Positions 25,702-34,045 of a stretch of 64,000 nt of DNA are shown here, piece after piece; position 1 is the stretch's first letter, and every line of letters starts with the position of its first letter. Location of the stretch: assembly GCF_022818495.1 (NCBI RefSeq), contig NZ_CP089291.1, forward strand, positions 797,536 to 861,535. The letters run 5' to 3'. Under the pieces are notes generated by a model. It did no database searches and was not told where the DNA came from. It saw only the letters and a list, made by a program, of their open reading frames with translations. The position numbers and the translations under genes are program-made. This DNA comes from Fodinisporobacter ferrooxydans. GTDB taxonomy: Bacteria; Bacillota; Bacilli; Tumebacillales; MYW30-H2.

Positions 25702-25726
25702 AAAAAAGGAGCAATAAGAAGCTCCT
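25702..25726 (-). terminator. terminator after yviE (end of the flg operon)
   Basis: On the minus strand AGGAGC, an 8-base loop, GCTCCT and six T. It lies about 40 bp past the yviE stop and immediately before the IS insertion point, so the IS separates this terminator from fliW. Confidence 0.75.
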
Positions 25727-25764
25727 GATGTTGCGACGAAAATTTTGCTATCGTTTTCGAACGC

Positions 25765-26334
25765 CTAAATTTTGGAATCGAACTGAGTACCCGCAACCTG
25801 TATTGTAATAGACGGATAACGAGCCATAGAAATCCGAACCTTTCCCAATTCCGTATGAAATCGCACCGGGTTTGGAGATGCATGGATTTGCGGATTGTTT
25901 GCCTGTACATCGATTTGGACAGGAGCCGACTTGTAGGAAATATGAATCGGTGTATTCGGTATCAGACCTACATTAAAATCATGCACAGGCGGTTGGGAGT
26001 TCTTGGCAGCCATATCCGCAATTGCATTTTTGTTTTTAAAATCGGATTTCAATTGATCGCCATCTGCTGCTGTTTTTGCAATATAGGCGAGCGCCGCGTT
26101 GTGCCCGTCTTGGGCTGCCTGTTTTTCCAATTGACCGGAAGACATAAGCCCTTCCTCTGCAAACTGCTCTGACTGGTCAATGGCCAACTGCCCCTCAGAC
26201 GCATGAATGCGCATTGTGGCAGGTTGTTGATGAATGGTCATGTTTGCAGGCAACTGCTGAATGTGTATTTTGGCAATCGTCTGATGAATCGCGATCAATC
26301 CGGATACCTGATGTATCTCCAGTTGGGGAACCAT
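25765..26334 (-). CDS. yviE: YviE-like flagellar-operon protein (DUF6470-type)
   Basis: A 189-aa protein between flgL and fliW, the position of yviE in Bacillus subtilis. It is built from imperfect beta repeats rich in His, Gln and Ile (LEIHQVSGLIAIHQ, IHIQQLPANMTIHQQ, ATMRIHASEGQLAIDQ) and a helical middle part. The ATG at 26334 has a GGGG-type site about seven bases upstream; a GTG two codons earlier is in frame. Function unknown; conservation of position suggests a role in filament-junction assembly or regulation. Confidence 0.82.
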   Translation of the reverse strand: MVPQLEIHQVSGLIAIHQTIAKIHIQQLPANMTIHQQPATMRIHASEGQLAIDQSEQFAEEGLMSSGQLEKQAAQDGHNAALAYIAKTAADGDQLKSDFKNKNAIADMAAKNSQPPVHDFNVGLIPNTPIHISYKSAPVQIDVQANNPQIHASPNPVRFHTELGKVRISMARYPSITIQVAGTQFDSKI

Positions 26335-26420
26335 CTGCACACCCCGTTTACGGTAGAACTGTTTAAATAGCAGGAAAATTTTAGTGCATGCATGAAATTT
26401 CTTATCGCACTATTATCGCA

Positions 26421-27323
26421 CTATTTTAGAAAGTCTACTAAAGTAGAAACGATAATACGTGAGCCAGCAGCCAACGCTGCCTGCTGCACATTCTCCGCCG
26501 TTTTTAAATTTGTTATGACTTTCGCCATATCCGCATCCTGGACATTTGACAGAAGCTTTGTCAAATTCAGCTTCGAATCTGATAAACGGTTTGTAATCAA
26601 CTGAACACGATTCAAGCGCGCTCCAACATCAGCGCTCGCATTGTTTATTTTGGAAATCCGTGAATCGATCAAACTCAAGGAATTTTCAGCAGCTGACTGT
26701 GCTGTAGTGGTGTTGCCGGATTTCAAAGCGGTTTCCAGATTCTGCAGGACAGTAAACACATTATCCGTTTCCGCCGATTTTCCAAATACATCTGCACCGC
26801 TCACGTTGACAGGAATTGTCGTATTTTCATCCACCTGATACTGAATGGTTCGCGTATCCGGATCTTTGGCAGTCGGATTGTTCGGATCATACGGTTGCTG
26901 ATTCACCATTTGGCCATTAAATACATATTGGCCGTCAAATTGTGAATTCCCGACTTGCACCAGTTGACCCTTCAACTGTTCCAATTCACTTCCGATCGCC
27001 GAAAACTCGTCCGCACTGTTTGTTCCATTGGCAGCCTGCACCGCGATCTCGCGAATTCGTTGCATGACAGTCGATACCTGACTCAACTGCGTGTCCGTAT
27101 TGTTTAACCAGCTTTGTGCATTGCCGGCGTTTTGCGTGTATTGATCATTTTGCGCCAATGCGGTCTTATATTGCAACACCAATCCCGTACCGACCGGATC
27201 ATCGGAAGGAGCATTCAATTTTTTCCCTGTAGAGAGCTGTTCCTGGTATTGAGCGAGTCGATTTGTGTTATTTTCCAAATTAAAAAGCATATTTTGATTT
27301 AACATGGTTTGTGTAATTCTCAC
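26421..27323 (-). CDS. flgL: flagellar hook-associated protein 3 (hook-filament junction)
   Basis: A 300-aa FlgL. The flagellin-like N-terminus has RITQTMLNQNMLFNLENNTN-RLAQYQEQLSTGKKL and the C-terminus has LSNVQDADMAKVITNLKTAE. It joins FlgK to the filament. GTG start with AGGAGG 11 bases upstream. It follows flgK by 30 bp and lies in the same operon. Confidence 0.94.
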   Translation of the reverse strand: MRITQTMLNQNMLFNLENNTNRLAQYQEQLSTGKKLNAPSDDPVGTGLVLQYKTALAQNDQYTQNAGNAQSWLNNTDTQLSQVSTVMQRIREIAVQAANGTNSADEFSAIGSELEQLKGQLVQVGNSQFDGQYVFNGQMVNQQPYDPNNPTAKDPDTRTIQYQVDENTTIPVNVSGADVFGKSAETDNVFTVLQNLETALKSGNTTTAQSAAENSLSLIDSRISKINNASADVGARLNRVQLITNRLSDSKLNLTKLLSNVQDADMAKVITNLKTAENVQQAALAAGSRIIVSTLVDFLK

Positions 27324-27353
27324 AGTTTGCTGAACCTCCTTGGCAACTCTGCG

Positions 27354-28982
27354 TTACTGCACCATACTATTGATCGTGTTGAACATCTGATCCATAACGG
27401 ATACCATTTTCGCTGCAGCGTTATACGATTGTTGGTATTTGATCATATTCGCCATTTCTTCATCAATCGAGACACCGCTGACAGATTGACGCTGGTTGCT
27501 AATTTGATTCACTAATGCCTGTTGATTCGTCACATTTTGGTTTGCTTGCTGCCCTTGAATCCCGATTTGATCGATAATGGCATTATAATAACCGGTGACC
27601 GTTCCTTGCGGATATGTAATTCCGTTCGCAGGGGCATTGGAAAAATCCAATACACTGCTGCCGAAATTGGATGCCATCGCGGCCAGATCGCCATTTCCCG
27701 CTACTGCTTGCAAATTCCCATTTGCGTCCGGTTGCGCTTGTGTTGTTGCAGCAATGTTCCGAATATCACTTGTAATAGCATCGCTCACTTTAATATTGGC
27801 AGCAGTAAAAGTAGAACTCCCGTCGGATGTCTGAAAAAAAGCAGGGGCATTTGTCGACGGGCTTTGCGCTGTATACCCTAACTGATGCAAACCGTTAAAT
27901 CCTGCTACTGTAATAGTTGTTCCAGTTGGCAATTCACCGTTATATTTTGCGGGAATATTTGAAACAGGATCACCTTTTGAAAGTTTCGTACCATCCGGCA
28001 ATACTGCATCAAACGGCATACTTGTCGTATTGGCCGGAAACGCATAAGTATTCGGCAAACTTACTTGTGCGTTTCCCTGTACAAAAGTATTGACCATTGT
28101 GTTTAACATGCTCTGATAATTGGTGACATTTGCAATCGAGTCAGAGTATCCCTTCAACTCCCCGCTCGCAACCGGAATAGACAGATTCCCGGAAGCATCC
28201 GCCGTTAGCTGTGTAACTGTCGGTGTTGCAGTACCGGAGGCATTGACAACTGTTTGCCCGCCAATTTTCACGGTATATGTACCGTTTCCTTCAGCAACAG
28301 TGACATCCGTCAATTTTGACAACTGATCCAACGCTTCATCCCGCTGGTCACGCAAATCATTGGCCTTATCGCTGCTGGATGCCTCTATCGTATTGATTTG
28401 CTGAGTTAAGCCGGAAATTTGCTGAAGATACACGTTTACCTGTTTTACATCCGCCTGCACCCCGTTCAGCAGATTTGTTTGTGTATCCTGCAAACTTTTC
28501 GCCGTACTATTCAGCGTATTTGTCAGTGTTTGAGCACGCTCCTGAACAACAGATCGGGCAGACGGATCATTGGAAGATTGCGGGTTTGCCAACTGTGCCC
28601 ACGCATTAAAGAATTGTGTCATAACCGTACTTATCCCCGTATCGGAAGGTTCATTGAAAACTGCCTGAATCTGATTCATCGTCGTTTGATTCTCCGTCCA
28701 TTGGCTTAGAGTGCTGTTATTATCCCTATACTGCTGATCCAAAAAGGAACTCCGAATGCGGGTAATATCGGACATCACTACACCTGTGCCGATTTGCCCG
28801 GCAGTCTCGGAGCGGGTCAGTCCCGGCTCAAACATGGGGGTATCTTCCGTAAGGTCGACGCGCTGGCGGGAATAGCCCGGCGTATTCGCATTTGAGATAT
28901 TGTGGCCGGCTGTATTCATCATTGCCTCATTGGCAAATAATGCGCGTTTTAATAATTCGAGTCCATGAAATGTTGAAATCAC
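27354..28982 (-). CDS. flgK: flagellar hook-associated protein 1
   Basis: A 542-aa FlgK. The N-terminus has STFHGLELLKRALFANEAMM and the rod/hook motif NTAGHNISNANTPGYSRQRV; the C-terminus has GVSIDEEMANMIKYQQSYNA, both diagnostic of hook-filament junction proteins. GTG start with AGGAGG 11 bases upstream. The length is close to that of other Bacillales proteins. Confidence 0.95.
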   Translation of the reverse strand: MISTFHGLELLKRALFANEAMMNTAGHNISNANTPGYSRQRVDLTEDTPMFEPGLTRSETAGQIGTGVVMSDITRIRSSFLDQQYRDNNSTLSQWTENQTTMNQIQAVFNEPSDTGISTVMTQFFNAWAQLANPQSSNDPSARSVVQERAQTLTNTLNSTAKSLQDTQTNLLNGVQADVKQVNVYLQQISGLTQQINTIEASSSDKANDLRDQRDEALDQLSKLTDVTVAEGNGTYTVKIGGQTVVNASGTATPTVTQLTADASGNLSIPVASGELKGYSDSIANVTNYQSMLNTMVNTFVQGNAQVSLPNTYAFPANTTSMPFDAVLPDGTKLSKGDPVSNIPAKYNGELPTGTTITVAGFNGLHQLGYTAQSPSTNAPAFFQTSDGSSTFTAANIKVSDAITSDIRNIAATTQAQPDANGNLQAVAGNGDLAAMASNFGSSVLDFSNAPANGITYPQGTVTGYYNAIIDQIGIQGQQANQNVTNQQALVNQISNQRQSVSGVSIDEEMANMIKYQQSYNAAAKMVSVMDQMFNTINSMVQ

Positions 28983-29001
28983 GAATCAGAAAGCCTCCTC
29001 A

Positions 29002-29499
29002 CTATGCCTTGAAATCATACAAAGATGTTTGTTGCTTGCCATAGCTGCCCGCATCTGCGGGTTGATATGTAACATCTTGCGGATCCGGATAGAGCAATTG
29101 CATCGTATGATGGACGAATTGCAACGATTGGTATAAAAGACGCGCATTCAAGTCATTTTTCTCTTTTAATTCTTGATAGATTTTTGGAAATTCATTGTTC
29201 AGGTGGTTCATTCGTTTTTTTTCGTCTTCGTTTCGTGTGAGTATTTGCAGTCTTGACAATGTAAGATCTTGCTCGGGGATTCGCTCTTGCATGGCTATAA
29301 ATTTCAACTCTTGCAGACGCTTTTGTTCAAGGGAAGACAGGAGTTTAAAATATCCCATTTCTTCTTGCACAATCCGATCCAATTCTTTTATATCGCCTTG
29401 AATCAATACATCTTTTTTCCGGTCAGCCAATTGCAACAATTCCACATGTGCATCATATAGTTTTTCAACTGTATCCAATAACAAGGCAAGTTGGCTCAT
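29002..29499 (-). CDS. flgN: FlgN-family flagellar chaperone (YvyG)
   Basis: A 165-aa helical protein that in other bacteria keeps FlgK and FlgL soluble for export. Pattern: LLDTVEKLYDAHVELLQLAD-RKKDVLIQGDIKELDRIVQEE, and LNDLNARLLYQSLQFV-type helix near the end. GGGGGAG lies seven bases before the ATG. Position between flgM and flgK equals yvyG of Bacillus subtilis. Confidence 0.88.
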   Translation of the reverse strand: MSQLALLLDTVEKLYDAHVELLQLADRKKDVLIQGDIKELDRIVQEEMGYFKLLSSLEQKRLQELKFIAMQERIPEQDLTLSRLQILTRNEDEKKRMNHLNNEFPKIYQELKEKNDLNARLLYQSLQFVHHTMQLLYPDPQDVTYQPADAGSYGKQQTSLYDFKA

Positions 29500-29554
29500 T
29501 TCTTTTCTCCCCCAATTGAACGGCTTGGCCGTACTATAGATCCATGCGTCATGT

Positions 29555-29722
29555 CATTAAAGAGGATGTTCAAAAAGTAGTCAAAACTCCACGGCGGATT
29601 GCTTTGCCGAATCCCAAAAAGGCTTACTCATGTACCAAACACGTACACTCCGTTGCCTTTTCGTGCTTCGGCTTCGCACTCCTTGTGTCTTACTTAACCA
29701 CTTTTTGAACACATACATTAAA
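29555..29722. repeat. 154-bp MITE-like element, copy 1, with flanking direct repeats
   Basis: The element core (29562-29715) has near-terminal inverted repeats (TGTTCAAAAAGTAGTCAA versus TGTTCAAAAAGTGGTTAA) and is flanked by CATTAAA at 29555-29561 and 29716-29722. A copy of the same length and nearly identical sequence lies at 33835-33988. It codes for nothing. It inserted between flgN and flgM, splitting that intergenic space to about 350 bp. Confidence 0.85.
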
Positions 29723-29854
29723 AAAGATCCATTTAGAAAAATAAATGAAAAAAGATCAATCAAAAATCGTTCAATTCCATTTGTTCGTTCGCTTCGTCCC
29801 GATTTATGGTTTGTCTTTCTATAAACTTTGGAACTATATCAATACATAAAAGTC

Positions 29855-30160
29855 TCAAGATTGAGATTGTGAAAATGCGTCATAGACCTTCCGTGCCACT
29901 TCCCGTGCATCCACGGCATATGTTCCATCTTGAATCGATGACTTTAAATCATGGATTCGGTTTTCCCGATTCGCACGTTCTGCTTGTTGTACTGCCGATT
30001 CCTCTGCATCCGGCGTCTGCGCCAAGTGAATCGCTTCTTCGGAAATCGACACTTGATCTGTCTTCCGTTCCGATTTTATCTGATTTGAGTCCCGACCGGA
30101 ATAGGAATGCTTCTGATATGGATTGACGCGCTGGACAGGCTGCGATTCATTGATTTTCAC
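29855..30160 (-). CDS. flgM: anti-sigma-28 (sigma-D) factor FlgM
   Basis: A 101-aa protein that holds sigma-D inactive until the hook-basal body is complete. The N-terminus KINESQPVQRVNPYQKHSY resembles Bacillus FlgM, and the C-terminal sigma-binding part has DQVSISEEAIHLAQ and RIHDLKSSIQDGTYAVDARE-VARKV. GTG start with GGGGGA about seven bases upstream. It controls the flagellin promoter found at 23.5 kb. Confidence 0.92.
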   Translation of the reverse strand: MKINESQPVQRVNPYQKHSYSGRDSNQIKSERKTDQVSISEEAIHLAQTPDAEESAVQQAERANRENRIHDLKSSIQDGTYAVDAREVARKVYDAFSQSQS

Positions 30161-30210
30161 AAATATTCCCCCTTGACCGTTCCTTCTTGATCTCTTGTGT
30201 TTATCCCAAA

Positions 30211-30251
30211 CAAAAATGCCGATCAGATCGTATTACATTCTGTATCGGCAT
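30211..30251 (-). terminator. terminator after yvyF
   Basis: On the minus strand ATGCCGAT pairs with ATCGGCAT around a 20-base loop and is followed by TTTTTG. It separates the comFC-yvyF unit from the flgM unit. Confidence 0.7.
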
Positions 30252-30356
30252 AGATTATTGAAATGGTAACGGGTAAATTCTTTTAATATGCGTTAAATTA
30301 ACTCGTTTCCTCAATTATGCTTCTCTTTTCATATAGTATCGTTACTTTTCTTACTG

Positions 30357-30782
30357 CTAAAATTTTTTATCAAAATCATTTTTTATATTCGAATAATAGC
30401 CGGATTTCGATTGATTATACATTTTCATTTCCCGATCTGCCGCTACTGCTTCTTTCAGTTTTTGCACATGCTGCAGCGAGTTTTTCATACAATCATCACA
30501 AATCTTGCCTTTTGTAATAGGTGCTCCGCAACGCTCGCATTCATAGTGCAGGCCCGGATAATGGTAAGCAATCAAACGGCCTTCCCGCACAAATTTGTAA
30601 ATCGTGCCAAGAGGAACCTCTGTCGCTTCCGATACCTCGTAAGGCTTGGCATTCTTATGTTCGCGCAGATAATCGCGAACGGTATGAAACGCTTCATCTT
30701 CCGCCCGAATGCAATCCGGACAGACATCCCGCAACGCTTTATTAAACAACTTCCCGCACAGAGGACAGTTTGCTAATGCCAT
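30357..30782 (-). CDS. yvyF: flagellar operon protein YvyF (zinc-ribbon type)
   Basis: A 141-aa protein with two Cys pairs at the N-terminus (ANCPLCGKLF, VCPDCIRAEDE), a helix-turn-helix-like segment (ATEVPLGTIYKFVREGRLI) and a second pair of Cys pairs (YECERCGAPI, ICDDCMK). This is the TIGR03826-like YvyF family found between comFC and flgM. I place the start at 30782, where the conserved part begins with GAGGAG upstream; the frame extends 54 codons further without support. Function unknown; it may regulate the flg operon. Confidence 0.88.
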   Translation of the reverse strand: MALANCPLCGKLFNKALRDVCPDCIRAEDEAFHTVRDYLREHKNAKPYEVSEATEVPLGTIYKFVREGRLIAYHYPGLHYECERCGAPITKGKICDDCMKNSLQHVQKLKEAVAADREMKMYNQSKSGYYSNIKNDFDKKF

Positions 30783-31115
30783 GATACACGTACACTCCTC
30801 TTGGTAAAATGTGATCCAAGCGTAAATGTGAGTCAAGTATATGTATGGAGAAACATATTCAACTCGTATGCGCATGGTTTGATTTGCACACGGCTTTGTT
30901 GTAGGAACCGATTCCACAATATGTTTCTCTTGTAAGTGTACCATGGTTTTGCAAATCTCACACTATGCTTTCCGTATTCAACGAATATCGGTTACGAATT
31001 CCAATAGTTTATACGATTGGGGTGTTACAAATCCGCTCGGTTCCCATTCTAGAAACATATCCATTTCCATTTCCATTATCTTAAACCACTCGCTTTTTTC
31101 AAGATCAAAATCAAT

Positions 31116-31892
31116 TCACCGGGCAACTGTCAACACCCATACACCTGTGCATCCCTTGTGCAACAATTCCTTGGTACATGCTTCCACCGTCGCACCGGTT
31201 GTAAAAACATCATCCACCAACAAAATATTTGCATTGCTAACCTTGTTATGAAATGTTTCCGAACATTGAAAAGCTCCTTCGAACGACCGCAAGCGCTCGA
31301 TGCGAGTTCGGGATGCTTGGCTGCTGCGCGTGGAAATGCGCTGGAGAGGCTCCAGAATAGGTATTCCGGAATATTCGCTAAGTTGCTTTGCCAAAACATA
31401 CGCTTGATTAAATCCGCGATGACGCAAGCGGTCTGGATGAAGCGGTACCGGTACGATATAGTCAAAAGGAATTTCGGCAAAATACCGGGTCCAAGCTTCA
31501 CACAGCCATATGCCTAACCAGTGAACCGCTTCCAGATTCCGTTCGAATTTTAAAATCCGGATCAGATCTTTCGCCGTATCTTTATAGCGAACCGCTGCAC
31601 GGGCAAAAACAAAGGGCCGCTCATGTTCCATGCATTCGGAGCAAACCAGCAAACCCGAGCGATTGTTTGAATCATTGTTTGAATCATTGTGATACGAGTG
31701 ATAATTAAAAACTTTTCCGCAAATGACACAGTCTACAGCTGTGATCGGATTTTTTCGACTTTGGCAGGCATGGCATAACCAGATGCGTGATTCCGGAATC
31801 TCTGATAGACCCATGTGTTTCAATTGTTCTTCGGATAATGAAGTTTCACAAACGAGGCATTTGCATAGAGTCGGATAGAGAAGATTGAGAAT
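31116..31892 (-). CDS. comFC: ComFC-like phosphoribosyltransferase, competence protein
   Basis: A ComF-family PRTase needed for DNA uptake in transformable bacteria. The PRPP-binding motif ILLVDDVFTTGATVEACTKE is intact, as is VPVPLHPDRLRHRGFNQAY. Cys pairs of the zinc fingers are CHAC, CVIC and CSEC. The first pair (CKCLVC) lies upstream of any ATG, GTG or TTG: the frame continues 23 codons above the TTG at 31823 with a normal ComFC N-terminus (LNLLYPTLCKCLVCETSLS). The only start matching the family is an ATT at 31892 with GGTGG six bases upstream. Either ATT is used, or the start codon is mutated and a truncated protein is made. comFA and comFB are absent beside it. Confidence 0.82.
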   Translation of the reverse strand: MLNLLYPTLCKCLVCETSLSEEQLKHMGLSEIPESRIWLCHACQSRKNPITAVDCVICGKVFNYHSYHNDSNNDSNNRSGLLVCSECMEHERPFVFARAAVRYKDTAKDLIRILKFERNLEAVHWLGIWLCEAWTRYFAEIPFDYIVPVPLHPDRLRHRGFNQAYVLAKQLSEYSGIPILEPLQRISTRSSQASRTRIERLRSFEGAFQCSETFHNKVSNANILLVDDVFTTGATVEACTKELLHKGCTGVWVLTVAR

Positions 31893-32171
31893 TGTATTCC
31901 ACCATGGAGCGATACATCTGAGTGCAGATTTATACGATTCTTTTAAGTGAGTTTTAATAGAATCAACAACTCCTGCTTATCTGAAATTGTTTGTATTATA
32001 CCATTCGCAAACTTAGAAAAGATAGACGATTCTCCAATTGCGAAAAATTTTCATAGAAATTTTCCAATATGATATCAAATCATTTGAAAACGCAGTAAAA
32101 TTTTCAAATAAGTAGACGATCCACATTTCGCAAGAGATGTGTCGCTAAATCTAAGAAAACTAGGGACCGTT
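31893..32171. other. AT-rich gap between comFC and degV
   Basis: About 280 bp. The comFC frame stays open for about 28 further codons without a standard start codon. The rest is AT-rich with several TTTTCA/TGAAAA segments. No hairpin or open frame is convincing. In Bacillus subtilis comFA and comFB occupy this place. Confidence 0.4.
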
Positions 32172-33014
32172 CTATGGCCTTTGATAATAAAATAAAGCCA
32201 AAATACCCGGACCGACATGTGTGCTAATGACCGGACTTAACTCATGAATTTCTGTAATAGCCCCCGGAAATTCCTCTGACACACGCTGTTCCAATTGCTG
32301 CGCTTCTTCCAGACGCCGCGTGTGGATCACATTGATTTGCAAATGGTCAGGGTCTATGTTTTGTTTGACCAATTCGATGATGCGATCGAGTGCTTTGCGC
32401 TTTGTTCGTACTTTTTCGAACAACTCAATTTTCCCATCCTGAACAGTCAGGATCGGTTTGATTTGCAAAAGGGAACCAAACAAAGCGGCCGCACCGCCGA
32501 TTCGCCCGCCTCGATGCAGATGATCCAGTTGGTCAACGACGAAAAATGCTTTTGCTGTACGGATCAATCTTTCCACATGTGCGAGAATCTCTTCCTTGTT
32601 TTTCCCGTCCCGTGCCATTGTCGCCGCTTCGATTGCCATGCGGGCCATCGGTTCGCTCGTGATTTGGGAGTCGATAACGGTGATATCACCCCCGACCATA
32701 TTGGCTGCAGTAACTGCGGAAGCGTATGTACCGCTTAATCCAGACGAAAGAAGAACCGCGATTACCTGATCATGTGCTGCAAGCGCTTTTTCAAATGTCT
32801 GAATCATATCTCCCACTGCCGGTTGGGATGTTGTCGGCAATATCGGCGCGCTTTCCAACAATTGAAAAAATTGATCTGTATGTATATCAATGCCTTCTTT
32901 AAAGCTGTCTTCCCCCAAATTTACAACAAGAGGCAGGATAAAAATATTGAGTTCCTGGGCAACTTCCGGTGGAATTGCTGCAGTACTGTCCGTGACAATC
33001 GCAATTTTGGCCAT
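32172..33014 (-). CDS. degV: DegV family fatty-acid-binding protein
   Basis: A 280-aa DegV/FakB-type protein that binds a fatty acid, delivering it to a fatty-acid kinase in organisms that have one. Motifs: KIAIVTDSTAAIPPEVAQEL at the start, TSQPAVGDM, VLLSSGLSGTYASAVTAA, DQLDHLHRGGRIGGAAALFG and the C-terminal HVGPGILALFY. The ATG at 33014 has GGAGGG six bases upstream; the 21-codon longer frame is not supported. Its place upstream of comFC matches yviA/degV of Bacillus subtilis. Confidence 0.93.
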   Translation of the reverse strand: MAKIAIVTDSTAAIPPEVAQELNIFILPLVVNLGEDSFKEGIDIHTDQFFQLLESAPILPTTSQPAVGDMIQTFEKALAAHDQVIAVLLSSGLSGTYASAVTAANMVGGDITVIDSQITSEPMARMAIEAATMARDGKNKEEILAHVERLIRTAKAFFVVDQLDHLHRGGRIGGAAALFGSLLQIKPILTVQDGKIELFEKVRTKRKALDRIIELVKQNIDPDHLQINVIHTRRLEEAQQLEQRVSEEFPGAITEIHELSPVISTHVGPGILALFYYQRP

Positions 33015-33263
33015 TGAATTCCCTCCAATCATACTGTAGAGACATCTTACCATATCATAAGCTGACTTGTGTAACATTCATTCCTTGTCAAACAAAAATC
33101 GCGAAAAAATAAGACCGCCTGCGCTTGGCTGACGATCCTAATTTAAAAAGGCGTTATTTTATACGTTGTTTTATACGTTATGTTTGACGTTATATTTTAG
33201 GGTATTTCGATTCGCATTCAGATATTGCGCCATTGTTGTTGCACCTTAGCTGATGCACTTGAG
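33015..33263. other. intergenic region between repeat protein and degV
   Basis: About 250 bp without a gene. On the plus strand it contains a short imperfect repeat of TTTTATACGTT (two and a half copies near 33155-33190). A loose stem (CGCCT/AGGCG around a long loop) followed by T-rich sequence could end the 33264 gene on the minus strand. No strong promoter was recognised. Confidence 0.35.
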
Positions 33264-33806
33264 TTATTGTACTTTTTGTTTCAGTACGTGTACGTCCAAT
33301 TGCAGGTTGCCAACGGTGTTATTTACAAACCGGATCGTATTGTCCAAGTCAATCACTCGCTTTTCCAACACGTTGACCTGAAATTTAACATCATCTACTT
33401 TTTCAGATATCGCATCCATATGTTTTACAACTTCCTGAAACCCGTCATTTACATATTTTTTCATTCGACCTTCTGATTCTTTCACAGATTGATCTACATG
33501 CTTCTGCATACGGCCTTCTGACTCTGCCAGAGATTGATCTACATACTTCTGCATCCGACTTTCAGACTCTATCAGAGATTGATCTACATACTTTTGCATC
33601 CGGCCTTCTGACTCTGCCAGGGATTGATCTACATACTTCTGCATCCGGCCTTCTGACTCTGCCAGGGATTGATCTACATACTTCTGCATCCGGCCTTCTG
33701 AGTCTTTTAGAGATTCATTCAATCTTCTTTCAAATGTTTCTCCCAGCCGCTTTTCACTTTCACGCAACAAATTTGCCATTTGTGAAAGCAAAATGTTTTC
33801 GTCCAT
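33264..33806 (-). CDS. coiled-coil protein with 15-residue repeats
   Basis: A 180-aa protein of unknown function. After a helical head (DENILLSQMANLLRESEKRL) it has five to six copies of a 15-residue unit (SEGRMQKYVDQSLAE) and a coiled-coil tail (VDDVKFQVNVLEKRVIDLDN). The units are encoded by 45-bp DNA repeats of which two are identical, so copy number can change. GGAG lies nine bases before the ATG. The pattern suggests an elongated fibrous or filament-binding protein, similar in style to Bdr-like or phage tail-fibre-chaperone-like coiled coils. Confidence 0.7.
   Translation of the reverse strand: MDENILLSQMANLLRESEKRLGETFERRLNESLKDSEGRMQKYVDQSLAESEGRMQKYVDQSLAESEGRMQKYVDQSLIESESRMQKYVDQSLAESEGRMQKHVDQSVKESEGRMKKYVNDGFQEVVKHMDAISEKVDDVKFQVNVLEKRVIDLDNTIRFVNNTVGNLQLDVHVLKQKVQ
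33466..33690. repeat. tandem repeat, five 45-bp units
   Basis: Five head-to-tail units of 45 bp starting at 33466, 33511, 33556, 33601 and 33646. Units four and five are identical; the others differ at several sites. A partial sixth follows. They code for the 15-residue repeats of the coiled-coil protein. Confidence 0.92.
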
Positions 33807-33828
33807 AATCTCACGCTCCATCAACAAT

Positions 33829-33994
33829 CTATAAGAGGATGTTCAAAAAGTAGTCAAAACTCCACGGCGGATTGCTTTGCCGAATCCCAAAAAGGCTTAC
33901 TCATGTACCAAACACGTACACTCCGTCGCCTTTTCGTGCTTCGGCTTCGCACTCCTTGTGTCTTACTTAACCACTTTTTGAACACGCACTATAA
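33829..33994. repeat. 154-bp MITE-like element, copy 2, with flanking direct repeats
   Basis: The core 33835-33988 is the same length as the copy at 29562-29715 and nearly identical, in the same orientation, with the same TGTTCAAAAAGT inverted ends. It is flanked by CTATAA at 33829-33834 and 33989-33994, a different target from copy 1, so the two copies transposed independently. It lies between the coiled-coil gene and the J-protein gene. Confidence 0.85.
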
Positions 33995-34045
33995 CGTACC
34001 CGGCGTTTGATGTTTCAGCGAAGATGCGTTCGGGGTTCTACCATG

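Noticed and set aside
29562-29715. Structured RNA gene
   Set aside because: Two copies with inverted ends and flanking direct repeats are better explained by transposition.
33466-33690. CRISPR-like array
   Set aside because: The 45-bp units are head-to-tail without spacers and code for protein repeats.
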